A DNA stretch of 64,000 nucleotides from VRUE01 sp963817905. Its GTDB lineage: Bacteria; Actinomycetota; Thermoleophilia; Solirubrobacterales; 70-9. Location of the stretch: the NCBI GenBank assembly GCA_963817905.1, contig CAWFPS010000002.1:186001-250000 (forward strand), in the 5' to 3' direction. Positions 57,711 through 64,000 of the stretch are shown here, one piece after another. Below the pieces are notes generated by a model. The model did no database searches. It was not told where the DNA came from and saw only the letters and a list, made by a program, of their open reading frames with translations. The translations under genes and the position numbers were made by a program. How positions within the stretch are numbered: position 1 is the stretch's first letter; each line of letters starts with the position of its first letter.

Positions 57711-58646
57711 ATGTCGGTATCAATGTATGCCAACACTGTTGCCCGTCTTGAGAAGGAGATCGCTGGCTTTCAGAAGAAAGCTGGGGAAGAGCGGTCAAGG
57801 GCTGCCAAAGAGCGGCAGACTGCGAACAGCAAGCTACGGGGGATCGGTCGCCACACGAGCGACAGTCAGCGGCTGGGCAAGGAAAAGGACGCTGCTCGCC
57901 ACGAGGAACGAGCGGCAAACCACGATGTGAAGGCAGCGGGGTTTGCTGACCAGGCGGCGAAAAAGGGCGACCAGCTACAGCGGGCGCGTATATCGCTGCA
58001 ACGCGCGCAAGCAACCGAGGACCGTCGTGACGAGGCGAAGCGCAAGCAGGCGCTCGATCGCGAAAAGCGGGAGTTGGCGGAGATCGAGCGGCGCCGGCGC
58101 CAGGTTCAGTCGATGCCGAGCTTCGAGCCGCACGCCCTGCAGATGCTCGGCGAGCCGATAGTTCCCGCCGGCGAGCCGATCTCACCTCGCGGACGCTCGG
58201 TGGCGTCCGCTGATGTGTCTGATGGGCCTGTCTTCGACGTCTGCCTTTCGTTTGCCGGCGAGCAGCGCTCCTATGTCGAGCTTGTTGCCCGCGGCCTTAA
58301 GGAGCGTGGCTACGCGGTCTTCTACGACGCGGACGAGCAGGCAGACCTATGGGGCAAGGACCTCACCGAGCATTTCGAACACGTCTATCGCGTTGCTTCG
58401 CGTGCGTGCGTCATGTTTATCTCCAAGGAGTACGCCGAGAAGCCCTGGACTAAACACGAGCGCCGCAGCGCTCTTTCTCGTGCACTCGAGGAGGACGAGT
58501 ACGTACTCCCCGCGCGCTTCGATAGCACTGAGCTTCCGGGCTTGGGTCCTACGATCGGCTACATCGATCTGGCCGAGTTCGCGCCCGCCACCCTCGTCGA
58601 TCTTCTGGCGGAGAAGCTAGGGGAGCCACAAGGCACGCGCCGCTGA
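57711..58646 (+). CDS. Coiled-coil plus TIR-domain protein, probable defence effector
   Basis: A 311-residue protein. Residues 1-135 are a charged coiled coil (KERQTANSKLRGIG, REKRELAEIERRRRQVQ). The TIR domain spans about 176-305: FDVCLSFAGEQRSYVELVAR, VFYDADEQADLWGKDLTEHF, CVMFISKEYAEKPWTKHERR. The Glu in WTKHERR is the usual NADase catalytic position. Such proteins deplete NAD after phage sensing or form signalling assemblies. It is divergent from the truncated KAP gene (57490-57710 holds only the two promoters), which may have been its sensor partner. Confidence 0.82.
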   Translation: MSVSMYANTVARLEKEIAGFQKKAGEERSRAAKERQTANSKLRGIGRHTSDSQRLGKEKDAARHEERAANHDVKAAGFADQAAKKGDQLQRARISLQRAQATEDRRDEAKRKQALDREKRELAEIERRRRQVQSMPSFEPHALQMLGEPIVPAGEPISPRGRSVASADVSDGPVFDVCLSFAGEQRSYVELVARGLKERGYAVFYDADEQADLWGKDLTEHFEHVYRVASRACVMFISKEYAEKPWTKHERRSALSRALEEDEYVLPARFDSTELPGLGPTIGYIDLAEFAPATLVDLLAEKLGEPQGTRR

Positions 58647-58693
58647 CCTGAAGACAATAAGTTGAGTCCGCGGCCAGGGCTAATGTCGCCAGA

Positions 58694-59026
58694 ATGGGCA
58701 AACAGCCGAGAGCCTGGACGGTGGACTTCGACAGCGATGCGGTCATCGACTTCGAGGACGTGAAGTCGCGCGGAGATCGCAAGGCGGTCTTCAACGTCGT
58801 GCAGAAGCTGAAGGATCTTGGGCCAGACCTGCCGTCGCCGCATATGAAGTCGTTGAAGGGCGAGGCGAATCTGTTTGAGCTGCGGCCGAAGCAGGGGGCT
58901 TGTGAGGCACGGCCGATCTATGCTCGATTCGGCGGTCGATTTGTGGTTCTAGCGGTGGCCGCGAAGAAGAAAGACTTCGATCGAGCGGTCGCGGCGGCGA
59001 GCGATCGCCTGAAGCGCCGTGGTTGA
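58694..59026 (+). CDS. RelE/HigB (Gp49-like) toxin, copy 2
   Basis: A 110-residue toxin, near-identical to 33649-33981 except in the first 40 codons, where several substitutions occur (for example WTVDFDSDAVIDF against WVVAFDSDAVVDF). The shared Gp49/HigB segments are intact, including NLFELRPKQG and ARPIYARFGGRF. Divergence limited to the left part places the boundary of the duplicated block inside this gene, near 58800. Confidence 0.85.
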   Translation: MGKQPRAWTVDFDSDAVIDFEDVKSRGDRKAVFNVVQKLKDLGPDLPSPHMKSLKGEANLFELRPKQGACEARPIYARFGGRFVVLAVAAKKKDFDRAVAAASDRLKRRG

Positions 59027-59049
59027 CATCGCGATAACAGACCTATTAT
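59023..59049 (+). promoter_or_regulatory. Antitoxin promoter, copy 2
   Basis: TTGACA at 59023 and TATTAT at 59044, identical to the promoter at 33978-34004. Confidence 0.6.
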
Positions 59050-59061
59050 CATGCAACAGCG

Positions 59062-59445
59062 ATGACGGCTTCAGATAAGACCCTCGATGTCATGTTGGCC
59101 GAGGAGCAGCTTGCCGATCCGAGCTTCCGGGCGGAGTGGCAGCGGCTCGCTCCAGCGCGCGAGTTTGCAGCAACCCTGCTGTGTTATCGCGCCGAGCATA
59201 AGCTGGGCCAGAGGGCCCTGGCGAGGAAGCTGGGCGTCTCTCAGCCGCGCGTAGTCAAGCTCGAGTCCGGTGAGCACAACCCGGAGGTAGACACGATCAT
59301 CAACACTGTTCGGCGCCTCGGGGTCGAGTTTGTGCTCGACGTGGCGCCAGCGGGCAGGAAGCCAGCGCTAGTGACGGCGCGCGCTCAGAAGCGCGGGGCG
59401 ATCGCCCACGACGATGTCTCGGTCGTGGCGGCTTCGTCCGCGTAG
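59062..59445 (+). CDS. XRE-family antitoxin (HigA-like), copy 2
   Basis: A 127-residue helix-turn-helix antitoxin, the same as 34017-34400 apart from two residues (CYRAEHKLG and INTVRRLG). Both changes lie outside the recognition helix LGVSQPRVVKLE, so the two copies may bind the same operator and cross-neutralise each other's toxin. From 59446 to 59651 no gene is seen. Confidence 0.88.
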   Translation: MTASDKTLDVMLAEEQLADPSFRAEWQRLAPAREFAATLLCYRAEHKLGQRALARKLGVSQPRVVKLESGEHNPEVDTIINTVRRLGVEFVLDVAPAGRKPALVTARAQKRGAIAHDDVSVVAASSA

Positions 59446-59651
59446 GCCCTGCTTGGTTCGAGTTCAGCCCCGGTAGTCGTGTGGCCGCGTTTGCTTCACT
59501 CGCTCGGCGGCGTTGCCTCCGTGGGAGCTGGCTCGGTGCAGCAGACTTCGCATCTTCGCTGCTCGGTTGACTTGGCGGCGCAGCGGAGTGTAGACAACAA
59601 CCTTCTTCATGTTGACCATTATGCTCGGTCAGCGAGCCTGCGCCGAACATC

Positions 59652-60398
59652 TTGCTGGGGCAGCAAATAGGGCAACGAAGGAAGGCTCTGATCAAGACTC
59701 ACGCGAGACAGAAGGCTCATCTCGAGGCAGACGATCCCCGGCTTGCCCGTGCGATCTTCACACTGCGCGAGACCGCTGGATATCTCGACGTGCCCAAGTC
59801 GAGCATCCAGCGCTGGGCTCGGCCGCCGGAAGCCAAGCATTCGCTGATCACCTGCTTTCCGCCACGCGGCCGGGAGGCGACGGTGCCCTTCATCGGCTTT
59901 GCCGAGGCCTTCGTGCTGTCGAGCTTCAGGCGAGCCGGGGTGCCGTTGCAGCGGATTCGGCCCGCCGTAGAGGTCCTGGAAAAGGAGATCGGCGTCGATC
60001 ACGCGCTCGCCTCCAAACGCCTCTATACGGATGGAGCCGAGGTTCTCTTCGATTACGCGAACAAGCGCGGTGAGCGCGAGGTGATGGATCTTGTCGTCGT
60101 CCGTACCCAGCAGCGCCAATTCTCCGGGGTTCTGAATGACTATCTGAAGCGCATCCATTACGGGGGCGACGGCTGGGCGGACTCCGTGCGGCTGCCTGCA
60201 TATGGCCACGCCAAGGTGGTCGTCGACCCGAGGGTCGCATTTGGCCTCCCGATTGTCGTCCACGGCGGCGCTCGCGTAGAGGATCTCGTTGACCGCTTCC
60301 AGGCCGGCGACTCCGTCGCCGAGATCGCAACGGACTTCAGCGTCCCTTCCGATGAGGTCGAGGACGTGATCCGGCTCGCAACCCGAACGGCCGCCTGA
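59652..60398 (+). CDS. DUF433-type antitoxin (VapB45-like), intact copy 2
   Basis: A 248-residue two-domain protein. The N-terminal MerR/HTH-like part (RETAGYLDVPKSSIQRWARP) leads to a helical middle (FAEAFVLSSFRRAGVPLQRI), and the C-terminal DUF433 winged helix includes VVDPRVAFGLPIVVHGGARV and FQAGDSVAEIATDF. This architecture matches antitoxins of the DUF433/DUF5615 (VapBC45-like) pairs. The expected PIN-like toxin gene is missing; only about 90 bp separate it from hicB. TTG 59652 lacks a good ribosome site; CTG 59691 after AAGGAAGG is an alternative. Confidence 0.78.
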   Translation: MLGQQIGQRRKALIKTHARQKAHLEADDPRLARAIFTLRETAGYLDVPKSSIQRWARPPEAKHSLITCFPPRGREATVPFIGFAEAFVLSSFRRAGVPLQRIRPAVEVLEKEIGVDHALASKRLYTDGAEVLFDYANKRGEREVMDLVVVRTQQRQFSGVLNDYLKRIHYGGDGWADSVRLPAYGHAKVVVDPRVAFGLPIVVHGGARVEDLVDRFQAGDSVAEIATDFSVPSDEVEDVIRLATRTAA

Positions 60399-60488
60399 GC
60401 CGTGGGCCGAGGATGCTGCGCCATGTCTTTGAGCGGCCGAGGCCTTTCTTGGTCCCCGCCGGGAAAGCCGCGTAAGCTAGGAGAGCGA

Positions 60489-60716
60489 GTGGCTGCCAAG
60501 TCCCATGAGTTCGAGGTCGTTCTCCTGCCCGAGGAAGAGGGCGGTTTCAGCGTGTCCGTGCCGGCGCTGCCGGGCTGCCATACGCAGGGGGAGACCCGCG
60601 AGGAAGCGCTGGAGATGGCCAAGGACGCGATCGAGGGATACCTCGAGGTGCTGGAGGGGGAGGGGCGTCCGCTGCCCCTGCCGGCGCAGATCGAGCGGAT
60701 CACCGTCGCCGCGTGA
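60489..60716 (+). CDS. hicB: HicB-type antitoxin, copy 2
   Basis: Identical in sequence to the 75-residue HicB at 35439-35666, with the same AGGAGAG ribosome site, GTG start and four-base overlap with hicA. Here it sits behind an intact DUF433 antitoxin gene, so transcription from that gene could reach it. Confidence 0.88.
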   Translation: MAAKSHEFEVVLLPEEEGGFSVSVPALPGCHTQGETREEALEMAKDAIEGYLEVLEGEGRPLPLPAQIERITVAA

Positions 60717-60943
60717 GCGGGCGACTTCCGTCGGTCCGTCCCAGACAGCTCGTCCGGGTCCTCGAGAAGAAGGGCTGGAAGCTCGCCCGCTCCAAGGGCA
60801 GCCACCACCACTTCACCCACCCCGACAACCGGAACATCATCACGGTTGCGATGCACGCCAAGGATCTCAAGCGCGGGACGCTGAGCGGCATTCTCGCGGA
60901 CGCCGGGATCGACCGCGACGAGTTCCTTCGCCTGTTGAAGTAG
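60713..60943 (+). CDS. hicA: HicA-type mRNA interferase toxin, copy 2
   Basis: Identical to the 76-residue HicA at 35663-35893, including the catalytic GSHHHFTHP segment. Two identical HicBA pairs per genome would mean loss of one island leaves the other pair's antitoxin to protect the cell, weakening addiction until both are lost (inference). Confidence 0.9.
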   Translation: MSGRLPSVRPRQLVRVLEKKGWKLARSKGSHHHFTHPDNRNIITVAMHAKDLKRGTLSGILADAGIDRDEFLRLLK

Positions 60944-61009
60944 GCGGTTTGCTGATCGCCAGGCCCGAGGCAGTCGGAAGGCATCGAGGTACGAGATCGT
61001 CGAGATCGC

Positions 61010-61112
61010 TGGGGCAAGAAATGGGGCAAGGTGCCCCACAGATTCCAGCCGATCTCCACGTAGTTCGATCTCGCGAAAATCGCTTGAAACCGTGCCCCAC
61101 GTAGTCCAGCCG
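61010..61112 (+). repeat. Direct repeats beside att copy 3 (integrase arm-type sites)
   Basis: Same arrangement as 35960-36062: two TGGGGCAAG sites 12 bp apart, then two GTGCCCCAC-TCCAGCCGATC repeats. Confidence 0.6.
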
Positions 61113-61126
61113 ATCCAACGGAACAA

Positions 61127-61170
<44 letters not shown>

Positions 61171-61174
61171 AGGA

Positions 61175-61203
61175 CGAAAGCCCTGCAAATCGCAGGGTTT
61201 TCG
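61175..61203 (+). terminator. Terminator-like hairpin after att copy 3
   Basis: Same CCCTGC/GCAGGG hairpin and T-rich tail as at 36125-36153. A single TGGGGCAA site follows at 61243; nothing else is recognised up to 61360. Confidence 0.6.
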
Positions 61204-61360
61204 TCTTTCTGGGGTGCAGACAGAAGGGTGCAAAATCGGCCCTGGGGCAACACGAGGTCGAAGTGAGGTCGCTTGGGCTTTGCCAAGTGAGCGCTGATCG
61301 TGGCCGCTGCGACCATCGACAGCGGCAGAAAACGCGAGTGCCTTCCGCCAGCGCCGGCGC

Positions 61361-61366
61361 TACGCT
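61361..61366 (+). promoter_or_regulatory. Putative -10 hexamer TACGCT
   Basis: Lies 6 nt before GTG 61373, consistent with a leaderless antitoxin mRNA. Confidence 0.4.
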
Positions 61367-61372
61367 TTTAGC

Positions 61373-61666
61373 GTGACCACTCGCGAGCAAGCCGAGCGAC
61401 TGCTCAAGGAGATGCCCGAGGAGCAGGTGCCTGCTGCTCTGGATGCGCTGCAGGAGGTCGAGCGCTACGCCCATACGCTGAAAGTGCTGCGCAAGCGCCA
61501 CCCCGAGAAGAGTGAGCGCGATCTGATGGAGTCGCTTGCGACGATCAAGGAAGGCGACGAGGCGATCAAGCTGATCAGGACGCGCTTCGAGGGCACTCCT
61601 TCCGAGGAGATCGAGCGGGAAGCGGTCAAAGCCGTGCGCGAGGTGCGAGCGGAGGCCGCGGGCTAG
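61373..61666 (+). CDS. Putative antitoxin paired with the PIN toxin
   Basis: A 97-residue mostly helical protein (REQAERLLKEMPEEQVPAAL, EVERYAHTLKVLRKRHPEKS). The first half resembles small antitoxin or DUF2281-like helices; no DNA-binding motif is clear. Its TAG stop lies inside the GCTAGC target of the second IS481-like copy. Without the element, the PIN gene would start 19 bases after this stop, so the two form a split operon. The antitoxin role is inferred from that position. Confidence 0.6.
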   Translation: MTTREQAERLLKEMPEEQVPAALDALQEVERYAHTLKVLRKRHPEKSERDLMESLATIKEGDEAIKLIRTRFEGTPSEEIEREAVKAVREVRAEAAG

Positions 61667-61667
61667 C

Positions 61668-62719
61668 TGACGAGCCCAGGGACGTTCCGAACGCCATGAG
61701 GTAGATCCGGGCCTACCGAGAGGCTGTGGGTGTCAAAGCTCACGACCTCAAGGAGGCCCGGATGCAACACGCTAACTCCCCGCTCACCCCGAAGGGCAGG
61801 CACCGCATGGTCCTGCTCGTCGAAGAGGAGGACTTCACGTTCGAGGCGGCCGCGGCCGCCTCGAACGTGGCGAAGTCGACGGCCCACACCTGGGTCTCGC
61901 GCTGGCGGGAGGCCGGCGAGGAGCAGCGGCGGGACCTGAGCTGCCTGCGCGACCGCTCCTCATGCCCGAAGAGCAGCCCCGCGCAGGTCCCCGAGGGGGA
62001 GGCGAAGAAGATCTGCGAACGGCGCGAGAAGACCGGCTGGAGCCCACGCCGCCTGGCCGACGAGCCCGACATCGCCCGCCCCCACTCGACCGTGCACCGC
62101 GTCCTGCGCCGCGGCGGCTGCTCGCGCCTCCCCCGGCCAAAGCCGCCGGCGGTGATCCGATACGAGTGGCCCTGCCCGGGGAATCTCCTGCACATGGACG
62201 TCAAGAAGCTCGGTCGCTTCGAGGAGCCCGGCCATGCGCTGACCGGCGACCGCCGCAGGCGCTCGCGGCGAGTCGGCTGGGAGTACGTGCACTCGATCGT
62301 CGACGACTGCTCGCGCCTGGCCTATTCGGAGATCCACGACGACGAGCAGGCCCCGACCGTCGCCGCCTTCACTCGCCGCGCCTTCGAGTTCTTCGAAGAG
62401 CACGGGATTGCGATCGAGCGATTGATGACCGACAACCACTTCAGCTACACGAAGAGCAAGGCATTGGCTGAGCTGCTGGACCGCCGCGCGGTCTCCCACC
62501 TAAGGATCAGGCCCTACACGCCGCGTACCAACGGGAAGGTGGAGCGCTTCCACCAGACGCTGATGCGGGAGTGGGCCTACGCGCTCGAATACGCCTCAAG
62601 CGACGCTCGCGGCGAGGCGCTGCCACACTGGATCAAGCACTACAACGAGCGGCGCTCCCACTCAGCGCTCGGCAACCGGCCGCCTATGAAGCGCGTTCGG
62701 GACGTGTTGGGGTTCGACA
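61668..62719 (+). mobile_element. IS481-like insertion sequence, copy 2 (1052 bp) with 6-bp target duplication
   Basis: Starts TGACGAGCCC and ends GGGTTCGACA, the same inverted-repeat ends as copy 1. Direct repeats GCTAGC flank it exactly (61662-61667 and 62720-62725). Confidence 0.9.
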
Positions 62720-62724
62720 GCTAG
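61726..62724 (+). CDS. IS481-family transposase, copy 2
   Basis: A 332-residue DDE transposase, near-identical to copy 1 and with all catalytic acids (HMDVKK, MTDNHF, NGKVERF). It differs at HWIKHYNERR against HWLEHYNERR. GTG 61726 or ATG 61762. The stop is TAG from the target duplication, not from the element itself, so translation termination is supplied by the insertion site. Confidence 0.92.
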   Translation: MGVKAHDLKEARMQHANSPLTPKGRHRMVLLVEEEDFTFEAAAAASNVAKSTAHTWVSRWREAGEEQRRDLSCLRDRSSCPKSSPAQVPEGEAKKICERREKTGWSPRRLADEPDIARPHSTVHRVLRRGGCSRLPRPKPPAVIRYEWPCPGNLLHMDVKKLGRFEEPGHALTGDRRRRSRRVGWEYVHSIVDDCSRLAYSEIHDDEQAPTVAAFTRRAFEFFEEHGIAIERLMTDNHFSYTKSKALAELLDRRAVSHLRIRPYTPRTNGKVERFHQTLMREWAYALEYASSDARGEALPHWIKHYNERRSHSALGNRPPMKRVRDVLGFDS

Positions 62725-62738
62725 CAGCGAGCCGCGGG

Positions 62739-63167
62739 TTGAAGCGACTCGTCCTCGATCCGAACGCGCTGGCGTCTGGGATCGTCGATCCGCACAGCGA
62801 CAAGCCGCCAAGGCTGCTGTTCGAGGCGTTTGAGGGCTTGGCATTCGAGGCGATTGTCTGCCCGAAGCTGCTTGGCGAGCTGCGAAAAGCGCTACGCAAG
62901 CCCTACTTCCGCGACCGGCTGAGTGCCGAGGAGGCGCGAAAAGCCGTGAAGCGGATAGAGGTGGTCGCCGTTGCGCTCGATGATCCCGCCGACGTCGAGC
63001 CGACCCTTCGAGATCCCAAGGACGACTATCTCCTTGCGCTGGCCCGGAAAGCCGGTGCCGAGGCGATCGTCACCGGCGACAAGGATCTGCTCGATCACAC
63101 TGAGCAACTCGATCCACGCGCGATCGGTCTCCGTGAAGCGTGCGAGTTGCTTGAGCTGATCGACTGA
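62739..63167 (+). CDS. PIN-domain toxin (COG1569-like)
   Basis: A 142-residue putative ribonuclease toxin. PIN-domain acids are visible in VLDPNALASGI, LLGELRKALRKP (Glu), PTLRDPKDDYLLALARKAGA (Asp pair) and VTGDKDLLD. TTG 62739 begins at the domain start; longer in-frame starts would run into transposase sequence. The IS481-like element separates it from the upstream antitoxin gene, so it now depends on transcription from the element or on its own weak promoter. Confidence 0.82.
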   Translation: MKRLVLDPNALASGIVDPHSDKPPRLLFEAFEGLAFEAIVCPKLLGELRKALRKPYFRDRLSAEEARKAVKRIEVVAVALDDPADVEPTLRDPKDDYLLALARKAGAEAIVTGDKDLLDHTEQLDPRAIGLREACELLELID

Positions 63168-63270
63168 CCTGACTACCTCAGCCTGCGACAGAGCGGCAGG
63201 TGAGGCGAATGCGCCGCCCCGCTCGCCGTAGAGACGGCGTCAGGGAGCGCCGCTGGTAGCGGAGGCTGAT

Positions 63271-63350
63271 GCGCTCTGGGCGGGCTACACGTTCCGCCAT
63301 TCGCTCGCCTCGCTCCATCTGAGTCAGGGGACCAACATGCTCCAGCGCCG
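63271..63350 (+). pseudogene. Tyrosine recombinase (integrase) C-terminal fragment
   Basis: The frame beginning at 63271 reads GYTFRHSLASLHLSQGTNML, matching the RH-x2-(A/S) catalytic box of phage-type integrases, then becomes unrelated sequence. The upstream catalytic Arg and the later Tyr are absent. The rest of 63168-63270 holds nothing recognised. It is the only recombinase trace in the window. Confidence 0.6.
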
Positions 63351-63413
63351 CGATCAAAGCGCAACCGGCTGCGGATACTGGAGGCCGCGCACGAGGTATT
63401 CGGGGAACGGGGC

Positions 63414-63956
63414 TTGCACGCGACACTCGACGAGGTTGCCGAGCGCGCCGGGGTGGGAGTCGGCACGGTCTACCGGCGCTTCCCGGATCGCGAGGCTCTC
63501 GTCAGGGCTGTGTACGAGGAACGCCTCGAGGAGCTGATCGAGATGGCGGAGCGCGGCGAGCAGAACCCCGATCCGTGGGAGGGGCTCGTCGGGGTCCTGC
63601 GCGAAGGGACGGCGTTCCACGGGCGCAACAGGGCCATCAGGGAGCTGGCATTCAGCCCGCCGGGCGAGCGCGAGTGGGTCGATCGGAAGCGCGGCATCGT
63701 GGGCCCGAAGGTTGCGAAGCTCGTCGCCGCGGCTCAGGCGCAGGGCAAGCTGCGGCCCGACATGGCGACGCTCGACGTCCCCCAGATCCACATGATGCTC
63801 GCCGAGGTGATGGAGGTCACCGCGGATGTCTCCCCCGACTCCTGGGAGCGCCTCCTCACCTATGTGATCGACGGCCTGATGACCAGCCGCGACGAGCCGA
63901 CACCTCTCAAGGCGAGCCCCATCACGGCGCCCTACGTCCCCGATGTGATTCGGTGA
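63414..63956 (+). CDS. TetR-family regulator with an unclear start
   Basis: A TetR repressor of about 180 residues from TTG 63414. The HTH reads LDEVAERAGVGVGTVYRRFP, but the first helix (RLRILEAAHEVFGERG) lies upstream in the same frame (63360-63413), which is open back to a TGA at 63267 with no ATG, GTG or TTG. The native start seems lost where the integrase fragment joins near 63340; only CTG codons remain. The C-terminal ligand domain (LEELIEMAERGEQNPDPWEG to the end) is intact. Confidence 0.75.
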   Translation: MHATLDEVAERAGVGVGTVYRRFPDREALVRAVYEERLEELIEMAERGEQNPDPWEGLVGVLREGTAFHGRNRAIRELAFSPPGEREWVDRKRGIVGPKVAKLVAAAQAQGKLRPDMATLDVPQIHMMLAEVMEVTADVSPDSWERLLTYVIDGLMTSRDEPTPLKASPITAPYVPDVIR

Positions 63957-63967
63957 CCCCCTTCCAC

Positions 63968-63997
63968 AAAAGCCCCGCAAATACGGGGCTTTTGTTT
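63968..63997 (+). terminator. Terminator at the window edge
   Basis: AAAAGCCCCG pairs perfectly with CGGGGCTTTT around CAAATA, followed by TGTTT. It shares CGGGGCTTTTGTTT with the terminator after tRNA-fMet. Confidence 0.8.
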
Positions 63998-64000
63998 GGG

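Overview
The window looks like a chromosomal segment of a very high-GC actinobacterium. Gene content and order (prs, Ctc-type rplY-pth, mfd-surA-like-eno-ftsB) and the protein style (FECSLD-type Ig domains, sigma factors carrying their own zinc-finger/membrane/low-complexity tails, CTG/GTG/TTG starts) point to Thermoleophilia/Solirubrobacterales. That placement is inference from gene content; no search was run.

Positions 1-28,800 are mostly housekeeping: PRPP synthetase, glycerophosphodiesterase, an AbiEi/DUF559 remnant, a DUF6159-like membrane protein coupled to an ABC1 kinase, L25 and peptidyl-tRNA hydrolase, an enoyl-CoA hydratase, a GMC oxidoreductase/deacetylase/membrane-protein run, Mfd, a parvulin-like chaperone, enolase and an FtsB-like divisome protein. 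Then follow a GT-C membrane glycosyltransferase interrupted twice by the same 100-bp palindromic insert, a staphylococcal-type nuclease, class I aldolase, a pseudo-rhomboid, a UPF0173 hydrolase, an R2-like oxidase, an ECF sigma factor, tRNA-Leu(UAA), a TPP enzyme and Ppx/GppA. Many of these genes have a TAnnnT hexamer 6-12 nt before the start codon, which suggests leaderless transcripts. Palindromic repeat families sit between them.

An initiator tRNA-fMet (28850-28923) is the attachment site of tandem integrative islands. Its last 44 nt recur at 36077-36120 and 61127-61170. Island A (about 28,925-36,120) carries a DNA methyltransferase facing a GHKL/MORC-like ATPase plus a Rossmann-fold partner: a candidate restriction/anti-phage system. 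Island B (about 36,121-61,170) carries an SSB-like protein, a regulator with six predicted helix-turn-helix units, a surface protein with five near-identical 531-bp repeats, an ECF sigma factor with two matching promoter-like boxes, an RHS/NHL polymorphic toxin with a translationally coupled candidate immunity gene, an IS481-type element that truncated a KAP NTPase, and a TIR protein. Both islands end with the same 2.5-kb toxin-antitoxin block (HigBA-like, DUF433 antitoxin, HicBA) next to the att copy. No intact integrase is visible; a small tyrosine-recombinase fragment lies at about 63.27-63.35 kb.

Beyond 61,170 the accessory region continues: an antitoxin-like gene and a PIN toxin separated by a second IS481-type copy with a 6-bp target duplication, the recombinase fragment, a TetR regulator without a clear start, and a terminator at the window edge. 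The antisense frames are open for long stretches because of the GC content; they are left out.
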